Source: Gerris lacustris | Lineage: Eukaryota; Arthropoda; Insecta; Hemiptera; Gerridae | Assembly: GCA_951217055.1 (NCBI GenBank) | Contig: OX578282.1 | Location: forward strand, 21,139,106 to 21,203,105 | Direction of reading: 5' to 3' | DNA: 64,000 bases | Shown here: positions 31,840-46,800 of the stretch, one piece after another | Numbering within the stretch: position 1 is the first letter of the stretch | How the letters are laid out: every line of letters starts with the position of its first letter | Notes under the pieces: generated by a model | Told to the model about the DNA's origin: nothing | The model's input: only the letters and a program-made list of their open reading frames with translations | Databases searched by the model: none | Translations under genes and position numbers: made by a program

Positions 31840-34800
31840 CTAAAAAATAATATTGTATTAGCAACACAGTTTAACGAAATTGACCGTTAATAAATTAAAA
31901 ATGTCTTAAAATAAATGAATTTGATGAAAACTAAGTATTAAAAGTAATAGTCCAGGAGATAGCGTGCAAAAAAGTGTCTGACTAACATCAAGCTAAAATT
32001 TTGTGTGTAAGTAAATGTTTTGGTACCTTTTTAGAATATATGGTTGGCTAAGTTCGTCTGCGGGACATAGCTTGGCAATAGGCATTTGAAAAAAACAAAC
32101 CGGCGGAGAGCGGCCAATTCCTGCCCTTTTTGGTGGACAATATGATTTTCATGATCCTGAGTATGAACTTAGTTAGTAGATCAATAATCAAGTTGGTGGT
32201 AGTTGGTCACTTAATAGGTTATTTAGTCAAATATTACTCGAAATCAAAGTGTTCCCCTATCAAAGGACAAACTACCATCAACATGATTTTTGGTCTACTA
32301 ACTAAGTTCGTACTTAAGATCATAAAAATCACATATTCCACCAAAAAGGATTGTACATGGCCGCTCTCCACTGGATTGTTTTTTTCAAATGCCTATTGCC
32401 AAGCTATGTCCCGCAGACGAACTTAGCCCACCATATATTCTTAAAAGGCACCAAAACATTTACTTACACACAAAAATTCTAGCTTGATGTTAGTCCGACA
32501 CTTTTTTGCAAGCTATCTCCTGGACTATAATAGGATGAGAAGATATATAAAAATATAAGTATACCTCAGAGCACCAAACTTGGGCAATAAGGGATTCATG
32601 TTGAGCAGATGGAAGGTTCTTCTGAAGGGAGTGAGTAGCCCTTGAGAGTACTACAACCATCGTGTAGATATCAATTCCGGCTTGAGCTATCCTGTTGAGA
32701 AGGAACTGTTCCTCAACGATACCACGCCCGAATTTCACTAACTGCTGTTCAATTGCAGGTCCAAACAAGGAAATAGCCTGCGAATCGATAAAAGAAAATA
32801 TAAATATCAAGAGTTAAAATTTTATTAAAAATATCAATATCATATTATTTAATGTGTCGAGAGAAGAAACACATAAATCTGATACATAACATTATTGTGT
32901 CACACCTGCATTTTTCTTGTTTTTTTTTTTTTTTTTTTTTAAATTGTTATCTTATCGAACTTACTACAAGAATTCCGTAAAAAGCACACTTTGCCAACTA
33001 GGGTATTGATATAATGGTTTTAGAAACTAAAAACAAAGATACTCCAAGTTTACTTGGGCCCAAAGAGAGTAATGAAATAGAGCAAAGTGAATAAAAAAGT
33101 GGCTTAAAGATAGCGCTCTCCAGGTGGCGCTAGAAATGGGTAGTAAAAGAAAATTAAGCTAATTTGTCTTATTTAAACACACAGTAACCGTAGGTTACCA
33201 GAATACTGCTAATAACCAACTTCATTAAATAAAACTAATAATTAAAAAATCACTTTCCAAACATTTTTAGATAACATCCTTCAAATACTTGTTTCTTAAA
33301 AATCAACAGCAACTTTGCTGTAGAGTGATAAAACTCTTGTAAATTTAATTGTTTAAAAAAAAAACAACCTCTTTTTTAGGAACATTTTGGAAGACCTGAA
33401 AAGGATTTAAAATGGAACAATCTATGATCTAACCTTGGCTGCTTGGGCAGCAGAAGACTGAAGAGATGGATGTACGAGATGAGAAAGATTAGGAGTGGCA
33501 CCAATACCAACAGTCCTCAAACCACGTTTTGTAATCTGAAACATAACACCATTTATTATTTTAACATTAAACAAAAAACATTAAAAAAAAAAACATTAAA
33601 CCCAAAAGAAAAAAAACAAAAAAAAAAACAAACATTAAACACATTGGTATTATTAGGCAATTACAATGTCAGTATTGTTTTTGTTGAGTCTTATAAATCA
33701 GTTGTCTCCGGGGAAAAGGCCCTAACCCTTATCCAAAGAACTGTTAAGGAGGAAAAATTCAAAACCATTTGCCAGACCTATATATCATTTTATTCTCAAG
33801 AACCCATTTAATTTAATAGAGGTTTTTTTTATTTTTTATTTACACCAGAAGATGCAGACCACTTAAGTGGGTCTATTGAACAAACCCAGGTTGGAAGACA
33901 GCTTCCCATTTGTTTAAACAATGTTAGGTGAACATTGTGTGGGGGTCCCGGTCCGGGAAGTGAACTCAGAGCTGTGTGGTCAGTGGACACCCATCCAACT
34001 ACTGAACACACCTGATGGTGCTTAACCAGACTGGTAGAGAGACAACCACACCCTCCCCTATGGTCTAACCATGCCCCCAATAGAGGAATTAAGTTTTGTC
34101 TAAATTTTTACCCCATTAGCAAGAAAATAATCATAAAATTAAACGCATGGTAGCTTAAGGTTTTTGGCAGCTTCTTTAAAAGTAATAAAACAACCATGAA
34201 CTGTCCAAAAGCCTTAACCTACATTGAAATGTTGGTTAGGGTCTTAGGCAGTTTGTTGAAATCTAGAGAGGTAACTGAAGTCCTAATACAAGTGGGGTTC
34301 TAAAATCAATGATAACAAGAATTCGGGTATTCCCTTAACATGCTAAGTTTGCATAATTATTACAGGTGTTTTTGTTTACCAATTTTAAAATAAAAATATG
34401 GTTAAAATTCGGAGAAAATGCAAATTGTAAATAATCCTGGGTTTTATTTTATTTTGTTTACATTAAAAAATAATATTGTTTTTGAGTAGAATTTGTAAAA
34501 ATATTAAATGTTAAAATAAATGAGAAATTATTTTTCATATAGAGATAAGTGGTAATGACGTCACAAAATGGTGTAAGCTTTCGAAAATTTATTCGATCTT
34601 TTTGTTTTGTTCCTTCTCCTTATCAACTGTTATCAAACCCATGTAATTTTAATGAGGGAATTTTTACAACTTTTTTTTATAATTAATTATTAAATTATTA
34701 TTGATTTCTTAGACTTTTTACCTTCTTAGCCTTATTTAATATTGACTATTTTAACCATGTAAAATAAGAAAACATTAAAAATGGCTGTTCTGGTGGTTTA

Positions 34801-37800
34801 AAATAAGTATTATTGTATGTGTTCTATTGTATTGATACCGTCCGCTTCCGTTCTTATTTATTGCTTATTTTTGAAATGGTTTTTCTATTTTAGTTTGTAT
34901 ATTATGCCTTCCACCTCCACGAGTGTTATAAAAATTTCATCTATACTTGATTTTTTTCGGGGGAGAAAATTATTCTTCGTAAAAGTATGTAAGAGTACTT
35001 AGTAATATTAAGTTAATGTATTCAATTAGCTTTGTTAATCAAAATTTTGAACAAGTATAGATGTGGCGTACTCATATCTTATATTATTACACTCGTTATT
35101 ATAAATAAAAAAATAAAACAGTCTAGTCTTAGTCTCATCATCAATGCCTTTTTCCTAGGCTGGTCAGAGATCTATTGTATAGTATAGATGTTCCAACATA
35201 GGTGCAATATAAGACATTGTCCCTAACCCAGAAAAAAATCTTATAAGTAAAAATAATCTTTTATTACCTAGTTATCTTCATCTACAAGTCTTTGATCCTG
35301 AATATACATCATTGAGTTTCAAAGCTAGATGAAAATTTCTTTTCGGACACACAATACGAACACGAACACACCCTGTGAATTTTTATGACAACAGGAAATA
35401 CGAAAAATCAAGTACAAAGATTAATAACCCAAATAGCTTTTCCATTCATATGACCCTTCACACAAGTACTCATTTTAAACAACTAAAACGAAAGTTTTTA
35501 ATGTTTTTTTTATTACACTCGTTAAAATAGACTTAGTATAATAACGTTCAATGGTGAAAAGTCTTAGAAATCAGTAATAATTTAGTAATTAATTATATAA
35601 AAATTAAACAAAAAAATGTCATTACAGTTAAATGGGTTTGATAACTAGTGATAAGGAAAAGAAACAAAACAAAAACTGAGTTACATTTTTGAAAGCTTTT
35701 ATGACGTCACACTAATGATCCATATTGCTGACGTCTTTAAGGATGATAAATTTGTAACATTCATTTTTTTTTAAGCAATATTTCGCTCAATCTTGGGCAT
35801 CATCAGGCCTAAAAATAACAAACAATAAATATTATCTACAAGTTACTAATTTAATCACAGTTAATTTTAAAAATGGTAATTAATTTGAAACTTTACTGAA
35901 TAACAATTAAAAAAAGTCCAGTCATGGACAAAGAAATCTGCGTATTATTGGCTTATGATAATATAGGAAAATTTTGGTTTAGAATTTGCATGGGTGAAAA
36001 AAATAAAAAATTGGTACACAGGGGTACAAAAGTCAAAATAGTATTTACCCTTCAAGATGCATGTCATTGAAAAGCTCAGCAGAGTACAGTAATTGTTGTT
36101 ATATACACTTTAATCATATTTTCATATAACATTTTCAGAAAAAACACGTTTTTATGCTATTTTTGACCCTAAATTGTAAAAATTTTACCCCTAAATGAAC
36201 TCCAAAAATTCTGGCCAACGAAATCATCTTTTCTTTTGATATTATTGACATTTTAAAATTTGTTTGAAATTTTTAAGTGCGTCCTAAGGGGAGATATCGT
36301 CTGGAGTGACAGACATGTATATACATACATAAAAGTGTTAAATTTTAGGAATCGATTCAGAATGGTCTAAAACGGATATCCATAAAAAAAAATTTCAAAA
36401 ATTCGCATTACAAAAATTTTGAAGCCATTGCAATAGCATAATTTTCTTTGAAAATTCGCTAAAACAGGTTAATATTAAAACAATTTTTGCTTAAACAATG
36501 GTTTACCTTATGTCTGCAGACATGATTTTAGTTTGTACATTTATTTGGAGTGAAGAAGTAACTTGTAAACATGATTTATATCACTCTATAGTTCAACAGT
36601 TACTGACTTATATACTAATATAATATTTATTGATTGTTATTTATGGCCAGATGATGCCCAGGATTGGGCGAAATATTTCTATAAAAAAAAAAATATATAT
36701 ATACATATATAAATGTTACAAATTTAATTTTCAAATTTATCATCCCTAAAAACCTCAGCAATAAGGAAAATATAATTTTGAAGGGATAAAATAACGATTG
36801 ACGAGAAGTTATTGATTTGAAGATAAATTTGTCTAGAAATCATTGAAGTAACAAGACTCAGTGACACTAAGTGCCATAAAAAAGTTCCATAATATATAAT
36901 CAGTGGAGTAATAATAATAAGTAATAAGTAATCAGTGGAGCAGTAGCCCGTAGAAGGCTTAGGCAACCAAATTAGGCAACCAATTAGCCTACCAAAGGGC
37001 TAATGCAACTATAACTTTAATGGATGACATGGGGTTAGTATACTGCTCCAATAGCTGTATAAACCATATTATTGGTATTTGTAACTAAATGGACACCACT
37101 TCAGTTAAGTAGTTACTCATATGGAGATGCTGGGTGAACACTAAGCGAAAAACACTTTGCTGGAGTCGAGAATTGAACCCTGATCACCTGGAGGCTGGCG
37201 AAGCTGAGTGGTTAGTGCTCTCGACTCTGAAGAAACCATGGTCTAAACCCCGGCTGTGAGTTTGAAACTCAGAGAGGTGAGACATGTTTCACACTGATAA
37301 TCTCATCGAGTAGATGAGTGAAGTGACCGAATAATAACCCCCGCTCTGTAATGCCTTAGGCTGTTGAAAAGGACTAAAACAAAAAAATAAAAATAAAATA
37401 AAAAATTAACTACCTCATCAAGAATAATAGAGAGATGAGCACTTGGGTTCTTGAAAGCTTTCTGCAATTCACGAAGGTGTCCTCCTGCAAACTGAATACC
37501 TGCAAAAGATATTTTAAGGAGTTTAAAGAAATAGTCTTGATATTATTTATACAGTAGTAAACACACCTTTAGATGGTACATTTAATTATAACTAACCTTC
37601 TTATGTAAAGATTCTGTTAACTAAAATTTTTTGTCAACTTGAGTTTAAGTCAGGTGTAATTTTTTCTTGATTCAGACTTACATAAAATATACCTTTATTA
37701 AATATGGTTCTAAAAATTAATAATACATTTTTGTAAGAGTGGTATACCTGTTAAAGCAACAAACAGCCTGAGAATATCATTAGTTCCCTCAAAAATTCTG

Positions 37801-40800
37801 AATATCCTGAGATCCCTCATTACTCTCTCAAGACCAGTAGCCTTCATAAAGCCCATACCTCCAAGAATCTGAATAGCCTCGTCTGTTACCCACCATGCAC
37901 TGTCAGAAGCAAATACCTGAAAACATATAGTAAAGAAAATGAGATATATAGCATACACGTACAATCTTTTGCATATGCCTTTGAGTGTGAAGGATATGTA
38001 AAAGAAAGCATTTAAAAATGATTTAATAACAACTAAATTAAAATTTATAGCAGCTATGCTAATAGATTGCAGCAAATTTTAAATTAATATGAAATATTTA
38101 ATTTAAAGACATAAGTTTTACATTCTTAATGGTATTCCCTATGTCAGTGGTTCTCAACCTTTTTCAACCCGCGTACCCCTTTTTTGTACAATTAACTGTG
38201 CGTACCCCCTAACAACAACCCCTTTTTTTTTATAAATACTTTCTATATTAGATGAAGTATTGTATTATCTACTGCTAATATTGCTACATCATAGAAACAG
38301 CTGAAAATAGGAAATTTTAATTCCAAACAAAAAATTTTATTGACATTTAATTAAATTTTTTTTCTTTATTAGACAGAAAAGTAAACAAAAAACTTTTTTT
38401 AGTTCACCGCGTACCCCCAAGGGGTACGTGTACCACAGGTTGAGAATCCCTGCCGTATGTAACAGTAGATGAAATAAACCTACTAATGAATAATTTCTTT
38501 CCTGAACATGTTGTTTTGATAAAAATCTTTAAAATCAAAACAGAGAAAGAACATCTTAGGTGACCTATTCAGCTCCTACTTAAGTCACATAGGTATGTTA
38601 TCCAGCAATGGACAACTACTCAGGCTGTTCTTTTGTATTCTTTCCACTTTTCATTAGATTTGCAACAACCGAAGCCTAGCTTTCTCCCTCTATTCAGATT
38701 AATATGGCAGCGAAATTGGGTTCAGAAAATGGAATAGATTTCAGCAATTATTGGGATCTGGAAGGGAAAGAGTTAAGGATGTAGCTGACTTTTCTTGGAA
38801 ATAGTGGGAACGTAAATGAAATAGGTATAAGCAAACATAAATAGAAAATACATATTTCCTTTCAGAGAATAATTTCCTATGCTGCGTACCTGTAAACTAA
38901 AGTATTAAAGGGTTATTCAGAGATTTCCGATGTTGGCAAAAAAGGCCCTTTTATAAGTACATTATACAAAATTAAGAACATTTTTCATTTCTGTACATAT
39001 AAAATATTATTATATATACCTTTGAAATGGCTGCTTCCAAGTGGTAGTCAACGGATCCAGAGTCCATGTTACCAGAGAGGCAGTAAGCAACACTTTCAGT
39101 AACATAGTGCAACATTGCCATACGGGCAATTTTTTCTTGAATTGTACCATAGGAGTCAATTCGACGACCGAACTGAATCCTTGAAGTGGCATGGTCAACT
39201 GCCTTTTTTGTTACAGCACGCATAGTTCCTGATAATGCAGCAGCCATACCAAACCTGCCGTTATTGAGAATGTTCATAGCAACCTAAAATCAACATAAAT
39301 TATACTATGTATTATTTTGTTTAACCCTTTCATGGGCGTATTTCATGCTGATGGTATTGTTTTTCTATTTTGTGTTTTCTAAGTAGTCACTGAAAAAAAG
39401 GAATCTAGAAAATAGTTATTTTCTTAGGTAATACAAGAGTCACATGGCGTAAACAGATCTCTGAGAATGACATGAGTAGTTAAATTTAACCCTGTGAAGT
39501 ACAGAGTTTAAAGAGTAGGGTAGTGCTCTTCTTCGATCTAATATCCTAGAAGCCAGGTAAAGGAAGTCTAAGCTCGTACTATTATTTCAAACCTAACTTT
39601 CAGAATTCAGAGTTTGTTGGATTCTTGAATGCTCAGAAATGGAGATGGACAATGATTATTATGAATTAAAATAATTTAAAAAATAATAAATTAAAAGAAT
39701 GTGATAAAGTGGTCCGAACCAAGCTCCAAGGAATTTTCATCTTTAGCTTACATGTGGTGAAGAAGTAAATCAATAAGATTTCAAAGTTCTTACACAGGTA
39801 TTGAGAATGCTTTAATGAACGAAAAATGATAAAATAGATAAATATTTTAAAGCAATGTGTTAACACATTGCTAACACCTAACACCTAACACATGTTCACT
39901 GCGGGCTTGCATATTCTAACTTTACAATATAGCAGTAATTCATATCCAAAAAATGTGGGACAACCTATTTCCATCCAACATTGCCTTGATAGGATGATAA
40001 CTGTAACCAACTCAAAAAGTGCAATAGTTCAAAAAGCAAGAAATTCAAGATAGGATTTTTACTGAATCTTTTTTTACAGGATTTGTATGGTTTACAGGAT
40101 TACATTATAAAAATGGTGTACATTACACGGTGAACATAAATCCAACAGTTTTTTTTTTTCTTTTTTTTTTAAAAAAAAAGAACAACATAAAGTGTCACGT
40201 TATAGGGTAATGTAATGATGGAAGGTTAAGGTTAGGCTAGGACAAAAAGTACTAACCTAAACCTAAAATAATTATGACCTTCCGTCATTTTCCCTAAATT
40301 TAAAGAATAAATTAATTTTTAAAAAATAGATTGAACTTATCGAGAGGCTACAATCGAAATCGTTCTTGTAATGTAAAAAGGAACAGATAAAAAAACCTAA
40401 AACAAAGTAAATCGGACATTTAGAAATGTGGAGCATACAGTGCAGATTTACCCCTCACAATAAATAACATATTCGTCATCATTTTGAAATAGGGGAAAAA
40501 ACACTAGGTCTTCACAAAATATATTTATAACGATAACAAGTAACCAATTTCACTTAATAGCCATCTTCAGATTTTAAATAAACGGGACTGTCCTGGCCAA
40601 AACTAGACGTATGTTCACCCTAGCACTAAAGCATTTAAAATGACAATAAGCCGGCTGCCTACTAATCAAATAGTGCCTGCTATCAAATAGGCTGAGTACA
40701 AATCAAATAAATTTAATTTATTTTTATTTTATCCATTAAAATCAAGTTGACACGAGCAATTATAGGTACTTCTTTAAATGGCTATTCCCCTATGTTTTTT

Positions 40801-43800
40801 ATTGGAATATAAATAACTGACTAAATAACTATAAAGGCAAAGGGATGTTTAGTCCAATGTACTTTGGGACAAAGGAATATCACACTTCTGTTTTTATAAG
40901 GGGAGTAACAGTCTAAAGAAGAACATTCCATACACCTTCTTTAGATTGTTACTCCCCTCTGTTTTTTTTATAAGGGGAGTAACAATCTAAAGAAGTGCCC
41001 AATTATATACCTTGAATCCTTGTCCAACTCCTCCAAGAACATTTTCAATAGGGATCCTGACATCTTCATAGTAGACCTCAGTAGTGTTGGAGGCCTTGAT
41101 ACCCATCTTCTTCTCAGGAGCACCATTTGTAACTCCACCAAAACTTCTTTCAACAATGAAAGCAGTCACTTTGTCCACTGTTTTACCTGAAACAGAAGTA
41201 AAGTAAAGATCATGAATAAGTTTTAACACCCTAGAATTTAAAAATCACTAATAGGTTTCACTAGTAATTACCACCAGTCTATAACTATATACGTTTTTAG
41301 TAAGGATAACACATCAAAAGATGTGAAATCTTGCATTTTACTTCTAATATTGGAGCATATTTAGGAATTTAAGGATCATGATATTAATGAATTAAATAAA
41401 CCACAAAATAAACTATACTTGAAAAAGGATTGTGATGGTGTGAAAATTTGATTTTGATGGATTTAAACTATTAAGGTCTCCTGAGTTCAAAAGAGTGGTT
41501 TTTAAAAAGTAAAAATGTTAATGCAGTTGTGTGGAGCCTGAACTACTGGTCTGATGTTGACAACACTTGGCATACAGATTCAGAAAAATCATACCCGACA
41601 ACATTAAACAACTAATTTTACCTCTAAATTTAGGAGTGCTACCCCCAAAAACTGTAAAAAAAATTCTCAAAAATGGTTCAAACGATTACATTTTTTTTTT
41701 AAATGTAGACCATAAATACAAATCTAACGATATAAGTTGTTTCCCCAGGAAACATCTAGTTACGGAGATATCGATGAAAATAAAACCACCTATTGAACTC
41801 TTTTAGCGAATTTTCAAAGAAAATTAAGCTATTGCAATGGTTTCAAAATTTTTGTTTTTGAAAATTTTCTCCATGGAAATCCGTTTCAGACCATTCTTAA
41901 TCGATTCCTGAAATTTAACATTTTTTTTATGTTTGTATGCATATATGTCACTCCAGACGATATCTCACACTAGGATGCACTTAAAAAATCCAAACACATT
42001 TTAAAATGTCATTAATATCAAAAGAAAGGATGAGTTTGTTGGCCAGGATTTTAGGGGTCAAATTTTGGATAGGTGAAAAATAAAATTTGGCAAAATAAAT
42101 TTTGACAATTTAAGGTCAAAAATAGCATTAAAACGTGTTTTTTTCCATTTTAGCCCCATCTTATATGAAAATATGACAAACCTGTACACAACAACCATAA
42201 CTGTACTCTTAAAGAGCTTCTTGAAGGGTAAATACTATTTTATCTTCTGTACCCCGTACCCCTGTGTACCAAATTTTATTTTTCACCTATCCAAATTCTG
42301 AACCAAAATTTTTCTTATATTGTCATAAGCCAATAATACGCAGATTTCTTTGAAAATTCGCTCATTAAGTCATGGTGCATGACTGGGCTTTTTTATTTTT
42401 ATTTTATTTATTTGTTAAAAAAATCAATAAAACAAAATATAATGGCATTTAAATTCAGTATCACAACTATATGAGAAAGTTTGTATAAGTTGCCTCAGAC
42501 TGATATATATATATATTTTTTTTTAAGTCAACATTATGATTCTTAATGCTCCTGAAGATGCCTCTATTAGAAACAAAAGTGGCACCATCTTACACAATGA
42601 TATTAGGGACTAAAGAATACACATTCGAATAATTTACCTGTCTTAACATCTTGAACTGGTGTTTGAGCGAAGACAGTCATAACCTCGGCAATACCTCCAT
42701 TACTAATCCAGATCTTGCTACCATTGAGGATATAGTGTTTGCCATCGGGAGAAAGAACAGCTCTAGATCTAATGGAACCAGCATCACTACCTGAAGATGG
42801 TTCAGTGAGACAGAAAGCTGCGTACTTCTTACCAGATGATACCCAAGGAAGGTATTTGGCTTTTTGTTCTGGTGTTCCAAAAAGAAGAATTCCCTGAAAA
42901 ATAAAGCAATTAAAATTCAAGTGAGTACTAAATATAATTAAATTAACAAGTGAAATAGGGATATTCATATTTTATGAATAAGTTAAAATGAGTTGTTACC
43001 TGATCATAATGAATTATTTATTAGAATAGTATAAATTATTATATTTTTTTTTTAATATAATATATTCAAATATAATATAATATATTCTATTATTATCAGT
43101 GTTAAATAAGAAAAGAAAACAGGCTTCCATAGTGAATTAAAAATTAAAACAACAGATTGTGTAATAGCTTCGTGGCATTAGATATTTTCAATAAAGATCA
43201 AATAACAATAGTGCAATCAATGTAAGATAGAAAATAAGATTTTTATCTAATTGCAGTATCCTCTAAGTTTTTATTTTTATTTATTTAAATCAGAATAACA
43301 CCTTCAAGCAACTAATTCAAAGATTAAATTGTGATGGATTTTTAAAAAAATCATATCGTTGAATCCTACAGATTCTCTCTATTTCACCTGAATTCAGGAC
43401 ATGTTTATTTTATATAAATTTCTTAGCCATCAACTCATATTTTCTTTAATATTTCACGAGTTTTCTATTATTTCAGATTAACTGGCTAATCTGATTTCTG
43501 AACAACTTAACAATTAAGGCTCTACCGCACTTAAAAGTTAAAAAAAAAAAAAAAAAATTCAAACAAAAATTTTATTGGTTCTAAGCAAGATATCAAAAAT
43601 CTAAGTACAGGCTTAATTCCTAATTTTAATTCTGCACAATTTGAGCCTTATTTCAACTCCCTACTACAATAAATACTACAACTATTTCAATACAAACAAG
43701 CCTGAAGTTTTTATCGTTATATTGAAATGGAGCCTGTACTATTTATCATAGGAAGTTGAAATAGGGCTCTAATTGCGCAGAATTAAAATTGGGAGATAGA

Positions 43801-46800
43801 TTTTTGATATCTTGCTTAGAACCAATAAAATTTTCATTTGACTGTTATTTTTAACTTTTTAAGAGAGGTAGAGCCTTAATGGAATAAAAAAAATCATAAT
43901 AAGCAAGCATACATTTTTCAATATTATATTTATCAATGGTATTTTTTATCTTTTATCTTAAAAGATAAGAATGGTATTTGAGGGCAACAATCCATTTGTA
44001 TTTAAATTAGATTTTTTTATTGGCTCTTATGTTTGATTTGAACAGATTAATTATGAATCATAATCAAATAACTGTTGAAATAATTGTTTTTTAAAAAAAT
44101 CTATTTTTAAAGGAGTTGAACTTTGAAACCTGTCAATGTTACTGAATGTAGGCTAAAAAATAATGGAGTACCTAAAACATAATTTACGATTAAGTGCAAT
44201 TAAAAATAAGTTGAATGACAAAACATAAATAGATCTGGGATGTTATCTGTTAATAATAATGTAGCTCTAATAATAAATTAAAAATGGTATTTTTCTTCCG
44301 CTAAAAAGGTTAATTTAAAAAGGTATTTTGCTTTATTCAGGTTACTTTTTTTTTACAAATAACCTTGGAGTGCGCTCGAAAAATGTGTAAATAGTTTTTC
44401 ATTCTTTCAGAAAAGTCCTAAAAAACCGATACAGTAGCACCTCGATTATTACCTGTCCCCTGATTAATTGTCCTTCGCTATTACCTGTCACACCACACCT
44501 GCAGAGCACTCCCCATTTTCTTCATATATTTGCGCTTCCCCACTACCCCTACACCACCCAGGATGTGAACATGAAGCACTACCTGCCTAAAAATATCTGG
44601 ATGAGCCAAGAGATGTTTAACTCCTGGTTTGTCAAAATTTTTGTGCCCCTAGTCAAAAATAAAAAGTTTGTGTTACTTTTTTGCCCCAAAATTATTCCCT
44701 TTCTCGCTTAGCTGTCAAAGCTCTGGTGTATACCAAAGTATATTTATGTATACACAAGATTACCATTGGAGCAAAAAAATAAGGTCAGAATATTGGGTTT
44801 TGTGATAAATAATTTAAGATGTAACACAAATTGGCATAAGTCCGAAACATATTATGAATATCACCAAAAAATAGGACTTTGGTAACTAAAAATTTCAAAA
44901 TTTTGCATTTTAATAATCACAATTAAAAAAAGTTTCTTTTTAGATTTTCTGATAAATAGAAAAACAGCAAATCAACCCTTGTTATCACAATGCCATAGAA
45001 ATATTATAACAAATCAAATAAAATCTTAAAAGTTACTAAATTTGACTGGGCATATACTTCTTGAAAATAATCAACACAGAAAATGTTTTAAAATTTGTAA
45101 AACTATTTTTATAGCTTAATTTTATTGCTACTCAATAAAGTATCACATAGTTAAATAGAAAAAAAAGGTTGACATTTACAATTTATCTTCCGGTTATTTT
45201 TGTGTTGGATAACCTGTCATATAAGCAAAAATATTTAGTTATTTATTATTAGCTCTCTATGTTTTGTTAAAGTTAGTTTGAATAGATGTTTTAATCAGTG
45301 TTTTATTAATAGCTGTTCTTGGAGACGTATTGTAGATATATTATGGGTGAACATAACAGTTATGATGTTTCTTCCCCCGCACAAGATTTTGGTGCCTCTC
45401 TGCAACCAGCTCCCTGGGATAATGCCCAGGCTGTACTGGTAAATCTGGGCCTACTTGAAGCCCCTATTAAATACATTTTGTAAAGTATTAACTAAGGTTT
45501 ATAAATAAATTATTGTTTCTACACAATAGTTTTATTAAGTTAAACTGGCTTTTTACTCCAATGCAGAGAGATGGTCAGGAGTAACCAAGAGTAAGTTTAT
45601 GGCTTGGTGAAACCTTAATTGTACAAACTTGACTAAACCTCTGTACACATCTCTTTAGTCTGAACACATTTTCTACAAGTAAAACATTTTGTTTTTTTAG
45701 TGATAAAATTCTTCCAATGAGGTAATATAATTCACAGAGCTCTGCAAGTAGTCCTAACACTGTGATGGAACACATGCAGTAGCATTACTAACTAGGGTAG
45801 GACATTTCTTTTTGATCTAACTGATATTATAAATTAACATTTATAACATAAATAACATAATAACAAATCTAGAAACTTTAAAAAAAAAATACCTTAAATC
45901 CAATAGACTGGTGAGCTCCAAGAGTGATACCAACACCCAAATCATGGGATCCAACTACTTCAACGAGCCTGGCATACTGTGTATTGGTAAGACCAAGACC
46001 TCCAAGTTCCTGAGGTACTTGCAAACCAAACGCACCCAATTCCCATAGACCATCTAATGTATGAGGCTCAACTGCAGCATCATCATCGTTCTTCTCTGGG
46101 TTGTTTACTTCCTACAAGTAAGAGAAAATATTCAACTAAGTTTTAAGAGCAAGACTAAAGGTTTACAGGAAAATGTCACATTCAATGGAAGGGACTGAAG
46201 TCCCCCCTCCGGGGCCCCCAAGGAAATATACAGACATAAGAAAATACTATTTACCTATATCAAATATGTACTCATGAGGAAAACAATTTATGTGTGTTTT
46301 TAAAATACTCTGCCATTTAGTGCAATTTTAGCGGCACATGGCTTTCTCGCATTCTATTTAAAAAATTTAAAGATTTTATGTTTTTAAAATCTATTATTAT
46401 CCAATTTATTTCATTCCCCCCCTTTTTTAAATCTGTCAAAATTGTTTTGATTTTTTACAAGTATTAAAGTATCAATTTAGCAAAATTTAAAGAGCACAGA
46501 TGGTTGAAATTAATCTGGGGCTATCTGTGGGCTACTTTAGACAAACCATCAAAATTTCATAAAATTTTAATAAAATCGGACGAGTAGTTTTTAAGATATG
46601 TTGGCTCGCAAAAATGAGTGACAGACTGACAGACAACCAAAAATGTTCCCTGATGTCTGAAACGGTTTTCTGTCTTGGAATTTTCGAAATCGGAGACCTA
46701 AAAATTTTTGTTCTGCAGAACAATCACATAGCTTCCGTTACCCTCGGTAAGCTCGAAAAGCAAAACTTATTGCTCATAAAACACATTAAAAAAGTAGTTT

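Noticed and set aside
33443..33811. 122-codon plus-strand frame
   Set aside because: Overlaps VLCAD exon 9 on the other strand and then runs through Lys-rich A-tract sequence.
45343..45483. 46-residue ORF in VLCAD intron 3 followed by AATAAA
   Set aside because: No homology recognised and of a length expected by chance; noted only in the intron entry.
46195..46225. CCCCCCTCCGGGGCCCCC stretch in VLCAD intron 2
   Set aside because: Resembles homopolymer parts of the CAGTGGCG MITEs, but no ends are present.
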